From Erythrobacter sp. BLCC-B19 (GTDB lineage Bacteria; Pseudomonadota; Alphaproteobacteria; Sphingomonadales; Sphingomonadaceae), in assembly GCF_028621955.1 (NCBI RefSeq), contig NZ_CP117516.1:1324001-1388000 (forward strand): a DNA stretch of 64,000 nt. Direction: 5' to 3'. The position numbers and the translations under genes were made by a program. Below, one piece after another: positions 8,787 to 16,815 of the stretch. Every line of letters starts with the position of its first letter. Within the stretch, counting starts at the first letter, position 1. Under the pieces are notes generated by a model. That model worked only from the letters and a program-made list of their open reading frames with translations, was not told where the DNA came from and searched no databases.

Positions 8787-11093
8787 TCAGTCGTGCTTCT
8801 TCTCCCGCGTGGGCTTGAGCATCTCGGGCGAGAAGAACCCGATCGGCTGCACCGCCGCGGCGCGCTTCTTCAGTTCGCCGCGCATCTTGAGGTATTCGTC
8901 CTCCATCTCGGGCGTCACGGTGGCGCGCGAGTCCTTCAATGCGGCAGCGAAGTCCTGCGCTTCAACCGCGGTGACTTCTCCGCCCACGCGGCGCAGCGCG
9001 GCAAGGCCGGCGCGGCGGACGAGGTCTTCGAGATCGGCCCCGGTAAAGCGCTCGGTCTCCGCGGCAAGGCCCGCAAGATCGACGTCATCGGCCAGCGGCA
9101 TCTTCGCCGTGTGGATGCCGAGGATATGCTCGCGGCCCGCCTTGTCGGGGGTGCCCACGTAAACCAGCTCGTCGAAGCGGCCGGGACGCAGAAGCGCCGG
9201 ATCGACCAGCGTCGGGCGGTTGGTCGCGCCGATCACGACCACCGATTGCAGCTCTTCGAGGCCGTCCATCTCGGCGAGGATGGTGTTGACCACGCGGCCC
9301 GTGACCTGCGGTTCGCCCTGGCCTGAGCCGCGCGCGGGGACCAGGGAGTCGATCTCATCGATGAAGACGACGCAGGGCGCCACCGCGCGGGCGCGGGCGA
9401 AGAGCTTGGCGATCTGCTGCTCGCTCTCGCCATACCATTTGGAGAGGAGGTCGCTCGATTTCATCGAGATGAAGTTCGCCTCGGCCTCCTTGGCGACCGC
9501 CTTGGCGAGCAGGGTCTTGCCCGTTCCCGGGGGGCCATAGAGCAGGAAGCCCTTGGCCGGACGGATGCCGAGGCGGCGGAAGGCATCGGGGTTCTTCAAG
9601 GGGAGTTCGATCCCCTCCTTGAGCTTGCCCGTCGCCTCCCCCGCGCCGCCGATGTCGTCCCAGCCGACATTGGGCACCTGCACCATCACCTCGCGCATCG
9701 CGCTCGGCTGGACGCGCTTGAGGGCGGCGAGGAAATCCTCGCGGCACACGTAAAGATCGTCGAGCACGTCCTGCGGGATGGTGCGTTCATCAAGGTCGAG
9801 GCGCGGCATGATCCGCCGCACCGCCTCGATCGCCGCCTCGCGGGCCAGCGCGGCGATGTCGGCGCCGACAAAGCCATGGGTGACGCGGGCGAGTTCATCG
9901 AGGTCGAGCCCTTCGCCCATCGGCATCCCGCGGGTGTGGATGCCGAGAATCTCGCGCCGCCCGCGCTGGTCGGGAACGCCGATCACGATCTCGCGGTCGA
10001 AGCGGCCGGGACGGCGCAATGCCTCGTCAATCGCGTCGGGGCGGTTGGTAGCGGCGATCACGACGAGATTGGCGCGCTTTTCCAGCCCGTCCATCAGCGT
10101 GAGCAGCTGGGCGACGAGGCGCTTTTCCGCCTCGCCCGGCACCTGCGTGCGCTTGGGCGCGATCGAATCGATCTCGTCGATGAAGATGATCGCCGGGGAG
10201 GCGCGGGTCGCTTCCTCGAACACTTCGCGCAGGCGCTTTTCGGATTCGCCATAGCCCGAGCCCATGATTTCCGGGCCGTTGATTATGAAGAACTCGGCGT
10301 CCGATTCGTTCGCCACGGCCTGCGCCAGCCGGGTCTTGCCCGTGCCCGGCGGGCCGTGGAGCAGCACGCCCTTGGGCGGTTCAACGCCGAGGCGGATGAA
10401 GAGCTCGGGGTAGCGAAGCGGCAGCTCCACCATTTCGCGCAGGGCGCGGATGGTCTCCTCCATCCCGCCGACGTCGTCGTAGTTGACGACGGCACGGCCA
10501 TCGCGCGGTTCCTCGAACTCGGCGCGCAGCTCGACCTCGGTGTTCTCGTCGATATGGACGATGCCCTTGGGCGTGGTCGAGGCGACGGTGAGGCGGATCT
10601 GCGTCAGGGCATAGGCGGGCGCGCGCAGCAGCTGGCGCACATCGGCGGGCATATTCTGCACCGGCTGCTGCCCCGTGGTGGCGACGAGATCGCCAGCCAC
10701 CAGCGGGCGGCGGAAGAAGTTGCGCTTCAGCGCCTGGGTCGGCCCCTGAAGGCGCATTTCGCGCTGGGCCGGGGCGAAGACCACGCGGGTGGCAGGGCGC
10801 GATTCGCCGCGCGCGATCTCGACGTGCTCGCCCGATCCGCCTTGCGCATTGCCGCGCTGGAGCCCGTCGAGGCGCACCACGTCGAGCGCGTCATCTTCGG
10901 GATAGGCGGCCATGGCGACGGCGGCGGTGACGCGCTTGCCGCGGATTTCGACCACATCGCCCTCGGTGATGCCGAGCTTCTGGAAGGCGGCGCGCGGGAT
11001 GCGGGCGATCCCGGCCCCGGATTCCTCCTGCCGCGCAGGCGCGACCTGCAAGCGCACGGTGCGGGTCGGGGCGGTGGTTGCGGCATCGGCCAT
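8787..11093 (-). CDS. CDC48/p97-like AAA+ ATPase with two ATPase domains
   Basis: A 768-residue protein with the full CDC48/VCP layout. A double-psi beta-barrel N-domain (about residues 10-190) is followed by D1 with Walker A GPPGTGKT (about 247-254) and Walker [11 protein letters not shown]2 has GPPGTGKT (about 520-527), Walker [10 protein letters not shown] and [19 protein letters not shown]. Archaeal and eukaryotic members unfold or extract proteins for degradation; bacterial members are patchy. The start is the ATG at 11093 with an AGGA upstream; a TTG nine codons earlier is also in frame. The gene stands alone and no protease or ubiquitin-like partner is nearby. Confidence 0.92.
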   Translation of the reverse strand: MADAATTAPTRTVRLQVAPARQEESGAGIARIPRAAFQKLGITEGDVVEIRGKRVTAAVAMAAYPEDDALDVVRLDGLQRGNAQGGSGEHVEIARGESRPATRVVFAPAQREMRLQGPTQALKRNFFRRPLVAGDLVATTGQQPVQNMPADVRQLLRAPAYALTQIRLTVASTTPKGIVHIDENTEVELRAEFEEPRDGRAVVNYDDVGGMEETIRALREMVELPLRYPELFIRLGVEPPKGVLLHGPPGTGKTRLAQAVANESDAEFFIINGPEIMGSGYGESEKRLREVFEEATRASPAIIFIDEIDSIAPKRTQVPGEAEKRLVAQLLTLMDGLEKRANLVVIAATNRPDAIDEALRRPGRFDREIVIGVPDQRGRREILGIHTRGMPMGEGLDLDELARVTHGFVGADIAALAREAAIEAVRRIMPRLDLDERTIPQDVLDDLYVCREDFLAALKRVQPSAMREVMVQVPNVGWDDIGGAGEATGKLKEGIELPLKNPDAFRRLGIRPAKGFLLYGPPGTGKTLLAKAVAKEAEANFISMKSSDLLSKWYGESEQQIAKLFARARAVAPCVVFIDEIDSLVPARGSGQGEPQVTGRVVNTILAEMDGLEELQSVVVIGATNRPTLVDPALLRPGRFDELVYVGTPDKAGREHILGIHTAKMPLADDVDLAGLAAETERFTGADLEDLVRRAGLAALRRVGGEVTAVEAQDFAAALKDSRATVTPEMEDEYLKMRGELKKRAAAVQPIGFFSPEMLKPTREKKHD

Positions 11094-11206
11094 GGGGGCA
11101 TTCCTGTTCAGCGGTTTCAATGCCGATAGCTAGGAAGGCGGGCCAGCGAATGCAATTGGCGGCAGGGCGTGCCGCGCGTCAGCGAGGATGGTGGCGGAGG
11201 GGCAAG

Positions 11207-11247
11207 AAAAAAGCCCGGCGCGTTCCTGCTGCGGATCTGTGCCGGGC
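11207..11247 (-). terminator. Second of two tandem intrinsic terminators
   Basis: On the minus strand, GCCCGGC (11247-11241) pairs with GCCGGGC (11219-11213), followed by six T (11212-11207). The loop is long (about 21 bases). It backs up the terminator at 11251-11279 and insulates the CDC48-like gene from upstream transcription. Confidence 0.7.
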
Positions 11248-11250
11248 AAG

Positions 11251-11279
11251 AAAAAAGCCCGGCACGGGGTGCCGGGCTT
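11251..11279 (-). terminator. Strong intrinsic terminator on the minus strand
   Basis: On the minus strand, GCCCGGCA (11277-11270) and TGCCGGGC (11264-11257) form an eight-pair stem with a CCCCG loop, followed by six T (11256-11251). No protein gene lies upstream of it on this strand within 330 bases, because scoA is on the plus strand. This implies a non-coding transcript ends here. Confidence 0.85.
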
Positions 11280-11350
11280 GAAAAGTTTGGGAGAGGATGC
11301 CTGAAAGGCACTGTCTAATTGCCCCACGCGGTCCGATTGTGCAAGTGCGA
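11251..11350 (-). ncRNA. Candidate small regulatory RNA
   Basis: The minus strand upstream of the terminator has the layout of a trans-acting alphaproteobacterial sRNA. A small hairpin (TGCCT-TTC-AGGCA) is followed by an unpaired pyrimidine-rich segment TCCTCTCCCAAACTTTTC, resembling an anti-Shine-Dalgarno sequence, then the terminator stem with six T. The 3' end is well defined near 11251. The 5' end is not; about 11350 is a guess, because I see no clear sigma-70 promoter. It may belong to the suhB/ar8-type or another CCUCC-bearing sRNA family, but I cannot assign one by eye. Confidence 0.45.
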
Positions 11351-11362
11351 AAGATGCGTATA

Positions 11363-11383
11363 AGGTTGCAAAGTATGCAACCT
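11363..11383. promoter_or_regulatory. Perfect inverted repeat, likely operator
   Basis: AGGTTGCA (11363-11370), a five-base spacer, then TGCAACCT (11376-11383) form a perfect dyad. It sits just upstream of the candidate minus-strand sRNA and about 260 bases before scoA. It contains the TTGCAAA core also seen in the ScfR-type site at 25426-25441, with different spacing. It could bind a dimeric repressor or activator; the regulator is not identified. Confidence 0.45.
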
Positions 11384-11406
11384 ACCCCCCGAAACGTGCA
11401 GATTTG

Positions 11407-11422
11407 TGCGCAAACTTGCAAA
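11407..11422 (-). promoter_or_regulatory. Degenerate ScfR/PccR-type TTTGC tandem site
   Basis: On the minus strand this reads TTTGCAAGTTTGCGCA. It agrees at 13 of 16 positions with the perfect site TTTGCAAATTTGCAAA in front of the ScfR-like regulator gene (25426-25441). Related regulators of this family (PccR, RamB) bind TTTGCAAA-type boxes. The site lies 224 bases before scoA. Control of scoA by the regulator encoded at 23953-25365 is an inference. Confidence 0.4.
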
Positions 11423-11645
11423 GTTCTGCCCAAACGCGCGGCAGTCGCTTAAAAAAGAGGCAGAAAATCGCTTTATGACCGTTTTGCGTCGCAACATGAA
11501 AGTTGATTCGACTTTGCGCGCCTGCAGGCGTGACAGCGCCCACCGAACGCACTAATCATCGGTTCGATCCCGCGCCCGCGGCGCGCCTCCGGGCGTCACC
11601 TTGGGGCGACCATACAAAACCACAATTGGGGGCAGGCAGGCCGCA

Positions 11646-12368
11646 ATGACCAAGATCTACTCCGACGCCGCCAGCGCGCTCGCGGGCGTGCTGCGTAATG
11701 ACATAATGATCGCTGCGGGCGGTTTTGGCCTGTGCGGCCTGCCCGAGCGGCTGCTGGACGCGATCCGAGACAGCGGTGTGACGGGCCTCACCTTCGCCAG
11801 CAACAATGCCGGGATCGACAACGAGGGCATCGGCAAGCTGCTGCGCACGCGGCAGGTCAAGAAGATGATCAGCTCCTATGTCGGCGAGAACAAGGAGTTC
11901 GAGCGGCAATATCTGAGCGGCGAGCTCGAGGTCGAATTCTGCCCCCAGGGCACGCTCGCCGAACGGATGCGGGCAGGCGGCGCGGGCATCCCCGGTTTCT
12001 ACACCCGCACCGGGGTCGGCACCGAAGTCGCCAAGGGCAAGGAGCACAAGGATTTCCCCGACCGCGATGGGGTGATGCAGACCTACATCCTCGAACACGG
12101 CATTTTCGCCGACCTCGCGATCGTCAAGGCGTGGAAGGCGGATGAGACCGGGAACCTCGTGTTCCGCAAGACCGCGCGCAATTTCAACCTGCCGGCCGCG
12201 ACCTGCGGCAAGGTGTGCGTCGCCGAGGTCGAGGAAATCGTGCCCGCGGGCGCGCTCGACCCGGATCAGATCCATTTGGCAGGCGTATTCGTGAACCGGC
12301 TTGTGCTGGGCGCGCCTTACGACAAGAAGATCGAGTTCCGCACCGTTCGTGAGAGGGAGACGGCGTGA
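11646..12368 (+). CDS. scoA: 3-oxoacid CoA-transferase subunit A
   Basis: A 240-residue family I CoA-transferase alpha subunit. It shares the (K)IYSDAASALAGVL start, the AAGGFGLCGLPERL glycine loop, the TFASNNAGIDNEGIGKLL stretch and the FNLPAATCGKVCVAEVEEIV region typical of succinyl-CoA:3-ketoacid transferase. It activates acetoacetate to acetoacetyl-CoA together with ScoB. The start is the ATG at 11646; an upstream in-frame ATG at 11601 adds residues not typical of the family. The next gene starts inside its stop codon (TGATG). The partner subunit is 1.75 kb downstream, behind two unrelated genes. Confidence 0.93.
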   Translation: MTKIYSDAASALAGVLRNDIMIAAGGFGLCGLPERLLDAIRDSGVTGLTFASNNAGIDNEGIGKLLRTRQVKKMISSYVGENKEFERQYLSGELEVEFCPQGTLAERMRAGGAGIPGFYTRTGVGTEVAKGKEHKDFPDRDGVMQTYILEHGIFADLAIVKAWKADETGNLVFRKTARNFNLPAATCGKVCVAEVEEIVPAGALDPDQIHLAGVFVNRLVLGAPYDKKIEFRTVRERETA

Positions 12369-13486
12369 TGGATAAAAGGCTTTTGGCGCTGCCGCTGCTG
12401 CTGCTGGCGGGAACGTCGCTTTCGGGCTGTGTGGCAGCCGCGATTCCCGCGCTCGCAGGGGCCGGGATGATCGGCACGCGGGTCGATGGCAAGGACGCGG
12501 GCGAGGGCAAGGAAGCGGCCAAGGGCACGGTCGAGGTCGCGCGTCCTGCTACCGTTGACGCGCCAACGCCCGTTGCTGCTGCCCCGGCCCCCGCTCCGGT
12601 CAAGCCGCAAGCTGTGCCCGCGCCGAGCATTGCGGTGGTGACCGCGCCGGCGATCATGGTGCCGCCCCCGGCCCAGCCTGCGCCCAAGCCTGCGCCCAAG
12701 CCTGCGGTTGTCCCCCCACCGGCACCGGCGCCGCAGATCATCGCTGCGCCCAATTCCCCGGCCCAGCCGGCCCGTGTCCCGGCTCCGGCACCTGCGCCCG
12801 CTCCGACTGTCGCGCCCGCGCCGGCACCGCCAGCGATGATTGCGGTCGTGCCCAACATGGTGCCGCCGCCGTCCGGCCTGCGCGAAGCCCGAGCCTATCC
12901 CGATCCGTCCAACCCGATCAGCCCTGACCGGTTCAGCTTTGCGCGGTTCGTGCGTCACGCCCAGGCCGCGGCTCTGGGCGCCAAGGGCGGGGCCGATCCG
13001 CTTTCGGCGATCCTGAGCGACCCGCTTGCGCTCGACGGCAAGCGGCGGCGCTGTTCGGCAGGCGAACAGCAGGTCGTGGTGATCGATCTCGACCCGGCAG
13101 GCGGCCTGTTCAGCCCGCCCGCCAATCCCGCCAAGCAACCGGGGCTTGCCATCGGTCTTGCCGTGCTGCGCGAGGCCGGGGTGGAGATCGCCTGGCTCTC
13201 GGATATGCCGGTCAACGAATCGGGCAGCCTGCGCAGCGCGCTCGAACTGTCCGGCCTCGATCCGCGCGGGCAGGACATCATTTCGCTGCGCCGGGACGAG
13301 GCTGACAACAAGCAGCAACGCCGCCAGAACCTCGCCGGGATCGCTTGCATCATCGCCATCGCCGGGGATGAGCGCCCGGATTTCGACGAACGCTTCAAAT
13401 ATCTGCGCAACGCCGAGGCCGGAGTCGGGATCGAGCCGGTGATCGGTGACGGATGGTTTCTGATCGAGCCGCTGCTGGGGGAGTGA
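12368..13486 (+). CDS. Lipoprotein with Pro/Ala-rich linker and HAD acid-phosphatase-like domain
   Basis: A 372-residue protein. A lipoprotein signal (LLALPLLLLAGTSLSGC, Cys near residue 20) is followed by about 140 residues of Pro/Ala repeats such as APKPAPKPA, which could span the periplasm or cell-wall zone. The C-terminal domain has HAD-like motifs in order: VVVIDLDPAGG (DxD), AWLSDMP (Ser), a Lys in DEADNKQQ and AIAGDERPDFDERF, resembling e(P4)/class B-C acid phosphatases. Phosphatase activity is inferred. It overlaps the scoA stop by one base and is probably in the same transcript. The repetitive DNA at 12570-12830 is coding. Confidence 0.7.
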   Translation: MDKRLLALPLLLLAGTSLSGCVAAAIPALAGAGMIGTRVDGKDAGEGKEAAKGTVEVARPATVDAPTPVAAAPAPAPVKPQAVPAPSIAVVTAPAIMVPPPAQPAPKPAPKPAVVPPPAPAPQIIAAPNSPAQPARVPAPAPAPAPTVAPAPAPPAMIAVVPNMVPPPSGLREARAYPDPSNPISPDRFSFARFVRHAQAAALGAKGGADPLSAILSDPLALDGKRRRCSAGEQQVVVIDLDPAGGLFSPPANPAKQPGLAIGLAVLREAGVEIAWLSDMPVNESGSLRSALELSGLDPRGQDIISLRRDEADNKQQRRQNLAGIACIIAIAGDERPDFDERFKYLRNAEAGVGIEPVIGDGWFLIEPLLGE

Positions 13487-13490
13487 GGGG

Positions 13491-14099
13491 GTGAGACCCG
13501 TCTTGCGCGCCCTCGCCGTGCTGGCGGCGGCGCTGGCTTTGCCGGGGCCGCTCGCGGCCGAAGCGGTGGCCCTGCGTCATTCGCCCTGGCTGGCTCTGCG
13601 GTTCGAGCAGGGCGGGGCCGAGGTGCCGCTCGCCAACACCGATCTGCTCCGCAGCGAGGTGACGCTGGCGCGCGCGCCCTTCACCATTGTGCTGCCGGTG
13701 CGCGGCGCGGATGACACCTACATGATTGCCGGGTGGACGGACGAGGGCATCTTTACCGCTGCCAAAGCGAGCGCGCGCGCAGGCCCTGAACCTCTCACCG
13801 AGCTGCCGCCCTATTTTCGCGAGGGCACGGGCATGGCCGATACAGCTGCAGGGTCTGGCGTGCTGATGCTGAACGCCGAGGGGCACAACCACCTCTATGG
13901 ACTGCGGCTTGGCCCCGATTACTATCGCCATGCCGTCAGCTTTTCCGCAATCGGGTCGCATGATGCCAACGGCGACTGGCGCGAAACCCCGATCAGCGCC
14001 GCCAAAGGCCCGGTCTATCTCGTCGCATGGTTCGACGAAGACGCCGACGGCATCATGCGCCATGGCGAATTCGAATTTCTCGTCCTCAATTTTCGTTAG
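13491..14099 (+). CDS. Exported protein of unknown function with EF-hand-like loop
   Basis: A 202-residue protein starting at a GTG with GAGGGG just upstream. It has a signal peptide ([21 protein letters not shown]). The rest is probably beta-rich. Near the C-terminus the segment [12 protein letters not shown] has the Dx(D)xDGxxxxxE spacing of a calcium-binding EF-hand-like loop, and a DANGDW segment precedes it. I do not recognise the family. It sits between the HAD lipoprotein and scoB with short gaps (4 and 19 bases), so it appears to be part of the operon. Confidence 0.6.
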   Translation: MRPVLRALAVLAAALALPGPLAAEAVALRHSPWLALRFEQGGAEVPLANTDLLRSEVTLARAPFTIVLPVRGADDTYMIAGWTDEGIFTAAKASARAGPEPLTELPPYFREGTGMADTAAGSGVLMLNAEGHNHLYGLRLGPDYYRHAVSFSAIGSHDANGDWRETPISAAKGPVYLVAWFDEDADGIMRHGEFEFLVLNFR

Positions 14100-14118
14100 T
14101 ATTCAGGAGTTTTCCCGC

Positions 14119-14775
14119 ATGGCCGATGCCGCAACCCTTACCGGCTGGACCCGCGACCAGATGGCCGCCCGCGCCGCGCGCGAGCTGAAGGACGGCTATT
14201 ACGTCAACCTCGGCATCGGCATCCCGACGCTGGTGGCGAACCATATCCCCGAAGGGATGCTGGTGACCCTGCAGAGCGAGAACGGGATGCTCGGCATCGG
14301 GCCGTTCCCCTATGACGATGAGGTCGATCCTGACCTTATCAATGCGGGCAAGCAGACCATCAGCGAACTGCCGCACAGCGCCTATTTCGACAGCGCGACC
14401 AGTTTCGCGATGATCCGCGGCGGGCATATCGACCTTACCGTGCTGGGCGCGATGGAAGTCGCCGAGAACGGCGACATCGCCAACTGGATGATCCCGGGCA
14501 AGATGATCAAGGGCATGGGCGGGGCGATGGACCTTGTCGCAGGGGTCAAGAAGATAATCGTCGTGATGGACCACACGTCGAAGGACGGGACGCCCAAGTT
14601 CATCCCCGAATGCACCCTGCCGCTGACCGGGGCGGGCGTGGTCGACATGGTGATCACCAACCTCGCGGTGTTTCAGCGCCCGGCCAAGGGTGAGCCTTTC
14701 CGCCTGATCGAGATGGCCCCCGGCGTGACCGAAGCCGATATCGCCGCGACCACCACCGCGCATTACATCGTCTGA
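14119..14775 (+). CDS. scoB: 3-oxoacid CoA-transferase subunit B
   Basis: A 218-residue family I CoA-transferase beta subunit. It contains [20 protein letters not shown] and the catalytic-glutamate motif [12 protein letters not shown] near residue 50, plus the [14 protein letters not shown] segment conserved in ScoB/AtoA/PcaJ. With ScoA it transfers CoA from succinyl-CoA to acetoacetate. The start is the ATG at 14119, eight bases after AGGAGT. The next gene begins in its stop codon. Its separation from scoA by two genes is unusual, since these subunits are normally adjacent. Confidence 0.93.
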   Translation: MADAATLTGWTRDQMAARAARELKDGYYVNLGIGIPTLVANHIPEGMLVTLQSENGMLGIGPFPYDDEVDPDLINAGKQTISELPHSAYFDSATSFAMIRGGHIDLTVLGAMEVAENGDIANWMIPGKMIKGMGGAMDLVAGVKKIIVVMDHTSKDGTPKFIPECTLPLTGAGVVDMVITNLAVFQRPAKGEPFRLIEMAPGVTEADIAATTTAHYIV

Positions 14776-15659
14776 TGAAGCGGAAACTGGCGCTTGGCGG
14801 GCTCGCGGTTGTCGCGGCGATCGGCGGCTTTCTGGCCTTCACCTCGCCGCCGCGGCTGCTGTCGCATTATGACCGGATCGCCGGTGGCACGGCAGGGGCT
14901 GCGCTGGTGGCCGAGGGCGTGGCTTTCGGCTCGCACGGACAGGCGCTCGACATCTGGGCGCCTGATCCTGCTCCGGCGGGCAAGGCACCGGTCGTGATCT
15001 TCTGGTATGGCGGCGGCTGGGCCAAGGGTGACCGCGCCTCCTATGCTTTCGCGGGCCGCGCTCTGGCACGCGCCGGGTTCCTGGTGGTCGTGCCCGACTA
15101 TCGCAAGGTGCCCGAAGTGCTGTTTCCGGCCTTCCTCGACGACGGAGCCGAGGCGGTCGCCTGGACCCAGGACAACATCGCCAAGCACGGCGGCGATCCC
15201 GCGCGGCTTGCGTTCATGGGCCATTCTGCCGGTGCCTATCAGGCCGTGATGCTCGCGCTTGATTCCAAGCGGCTGACCGCGGCGGGTGCCGATCCTGCCA
15301 ATGTAAAGGCGGTGGTGGGATTGTCCGGGCCTTACGATTTCCACCCCTTCACCTCCGACCGCGCGATTGCCGCCTTCAGCCAGTGGCCGCACCCCGCTGA
15401 AACCCAGCCGATCACCTTTGCCCGCGCCGATGCGCCTGCCATGCTGCTGGTCACGTCCGACGGCGACGAGACCGTGCGCCCGAAGAACGCCAACAACCTC
15501 GGCGCGAAGCTGCGCCAGCTTGGCGCTGTGGTGGAGGTGACAAACTACGGCCCGCTCGATCACGAGGAGATCGTGATGGCGCTTTCGGTGCCGTTCCGCA
15601 GCAAAGGCCCGGTGCTGGCGGATTCGGTCGCCTTCCTGAAATCGCATCTCGGGGAATAG
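14775..15659 (+). CDS. Alpha/beta-hydrolase, membrane-anchored or secreted esterase
   Basis: A 294-residue protein with an N-terminal hydrophobic segment (LALGGLAVVAAIGGFLAF), so exported or anchored. It has the esterase/lipase layout: oxyanion loop FWYGGGWAKGD (HGGGW with Tyr in place of His), nucleophile GHSAG near residue 153, acid TSDGDETV and catalytic His in GPLDHEE. This resembles carboxylesterase/BD-FAE-type enzymes. The start overlaps the scoB stop (TGATG), so it is co-translated with scoB. The substrate is unknown. Confidence 0.8.
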   Translation: MKRKLALGGLAVVAAIGGFLAFTSPPRLLSHYDRIAGGTAGAALVAEGVAFGSHGQALDIWAPDPAPAGKAPVVIFWYGGGWAKGDRASYAFAGRALARAGFLVVVPDYRKVPEVLFPAFLDDGAEAVAWTQDNIAKHGGDPARLAFMGHSAGAYQAVMLALDSKRLTAAGADPANVKAVVGLSGPYDFHPFTSDRAIAAFSQWPHPAETQPITFARADAPAMLLVTSDGDETVRPKNANNLGAKLRQLGAVVEVTNYGPLDHEEIVMALSVPFRSKGPVLADSVAFLKSHLGE

Positions 15660-15663
15660 GACG

Positions 15664-16815
15664 ATGTGGCGCGCCGAACCCCGTAACCCCAACGCGCCGC
15701 TTGCAGGCCTCAAGGTGGTCGAGCTGGCGCGGGTGCTGGCGGGGCCGTTCTGTGGGCAGATCCTTGCCGATCTGGGCGCGGACGTCATCAAGGTCGAAAG
15801 CCCGGAAGGCGACGGCACCCGGCTGTGGGGCCCGCCCTGGGTGGAACGCAAGGACGCCTCGGGCAAGGTTCACCGCGAGGCCGCCTATTACCACGCCTGC
15901 AATCGCGGCAAGCGCTCGATCATCGCCGACTTTGGCGATGCCGACGACCTTGCTCGTGTGCGTGAGCTGTGCGCCGGGGCGGATGTGGTGATCGAGAACT
16001 TCAAGACCGGCAGCCTCGCCAAGTTCGGGCTCGACTACGCCAGTCTCGCCGCCGCCAATCCGGGCCTCGTCTATTGCTCGATCACCGGCTTCGGCCAGAC
16101 CGGGCCGCGCGCGCATGAGGCGGGGTATGATTTCGTGGTGCAGGGGATGAGCGGCTTCATGTCGCTGACCGGCGAGCCGGAGGCGCACCCCGTCAAGATG
16201 GGCATCTCGATCAGCGATCTGGCGACCGGCGTCTGGGCGGCGAACGGCGTGCAAGCCGCGCTGCTGATGCGGGCGCGGACGGGCCGGGGCCAGCAGGTCG
16301 ACATGAGCCTGATGGATTGCAGCGTGGGCCTGCTCGCCAATCAGGCGACCTACCTCTTCACCACCGGCCACAACCCGCCTCGGATGGGCAATGCCCACGC
16401 GCAGGTCGCGCCCTATGGCGTGTTCGCGGTGAGCGATGGCCATGTGATCCTCGCGCCTGCCAATGACGGGCTGTTCCACAAGCTGATGGCGGTGCTGGGC
16501 CTCGATCACCTGACCACTGATCCGCGCTTTATCGCCAATGGTGATCGCACCGCCAACGCCAAGGCATTGGACGCCGAGATCGCGGCGGCGACAGCCGGGT
16601 GGACGAAGCAGGGCTTGCTCGATGCCTGCCATGCGGCAGGCGTGCCTGCTGGCCCGATCAACCGGCTGGACGAGGTCTTCGCCGATCCGCAGGTGATCGC
16701 AAGGGGCATGCGGGTGGAACTGGGCGGGATGGCGGGGGTGAGGAGCCCCTTCACCTTCTCCGATGCCGAACTGGCCTTGGACCGCCCCTCGCCGATCCAC
16801 GGGGTGGACGGCTAG
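15664..16815 (+). CDS. CaiB/BaiF family III CoA-transferase
   Basis: A 383-residue family III CoA-transferase. The N-terminus has LAGLKVVELARVLAGPFCGQ and ADLGADVIKVESPEGD. The region around residue 219 has the catalytic Asp in QVDMSLMDCSVGL, and YCSITGFGQTGP is also typical. Such enzymes move CoA between organic acids such as formate/oxalate, succinate/citramalate or carnitine derivatives; the substrate cannot be told here. It lies four bases after the esterase gene, ending a run of six same-strand genes from scoA. It overlaps the convergent DUF418 gene by four bases. Confidence 0.9.
   Translation: MWRAEPRNPNAPLAGLKVVELARVLAGPFCGQILADLGADVIKVESPEGDGTRLWGPPWVERKDASGKVHREAAYYHACNRGKRSIIADFGDADDLARVRELCAGADVVIENFKTGSLAKFGLDYASLAAANPGLVYCSITGFGQTGPRAHEAGYDFVVQGMSGFMSLTGEPEAHPVKMGISISDLATGVWAANGVQAALLMRARTGRGQQVDMSLMDCSVGLLANQATYLFTTGHNPPRMGNAHAQVAPYGVFAVSDGHVILAPANDGLFHKLMAVLGLDHLTTDPRFIANGDRTANAKALDAEIAAATAGWTKQGLLDACHAAGVPAGPINRLDEVFADPQVIARGMRVELGGMAGVRSPFTFSDAELALDRPSPIHGVDG

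Larger units (their letters stand above)
11094..11645. other. 552-bp intergenic region with terminators, candidate sRNA and operator-like repeats
   Basis: This is the longest gap without a protein gene. On the minus strand it contains two tandem intrinsic terminators (11207-11279) preceded by a candidate small RNA. It also contains a perfect 8-5-8 inverted repeat (11363-11383) and a degenerate TTTGC-type tandem site (11407-11422). The CDC48-like gene promoter should lie in 11094-11206 and the scoA promoter in about 11440-11645. I found no convincing protein-coding ORF here. Confidence 0.6.

Noticed and set aside
11560..11580. GGTTCGATCCC resembling a tRNA T-loop
   Set aside because: No acceptor, D or anticodon stems can be formed around it.
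12570..12830. Repetitive GC-rich DNA that might look like a repeat array
   Set aside because: It encodes the Pro/Ala linker of the HAD-like lipoprotein. Repeats are irregular and codon-based, with no spacers, so it is not CRISPR.
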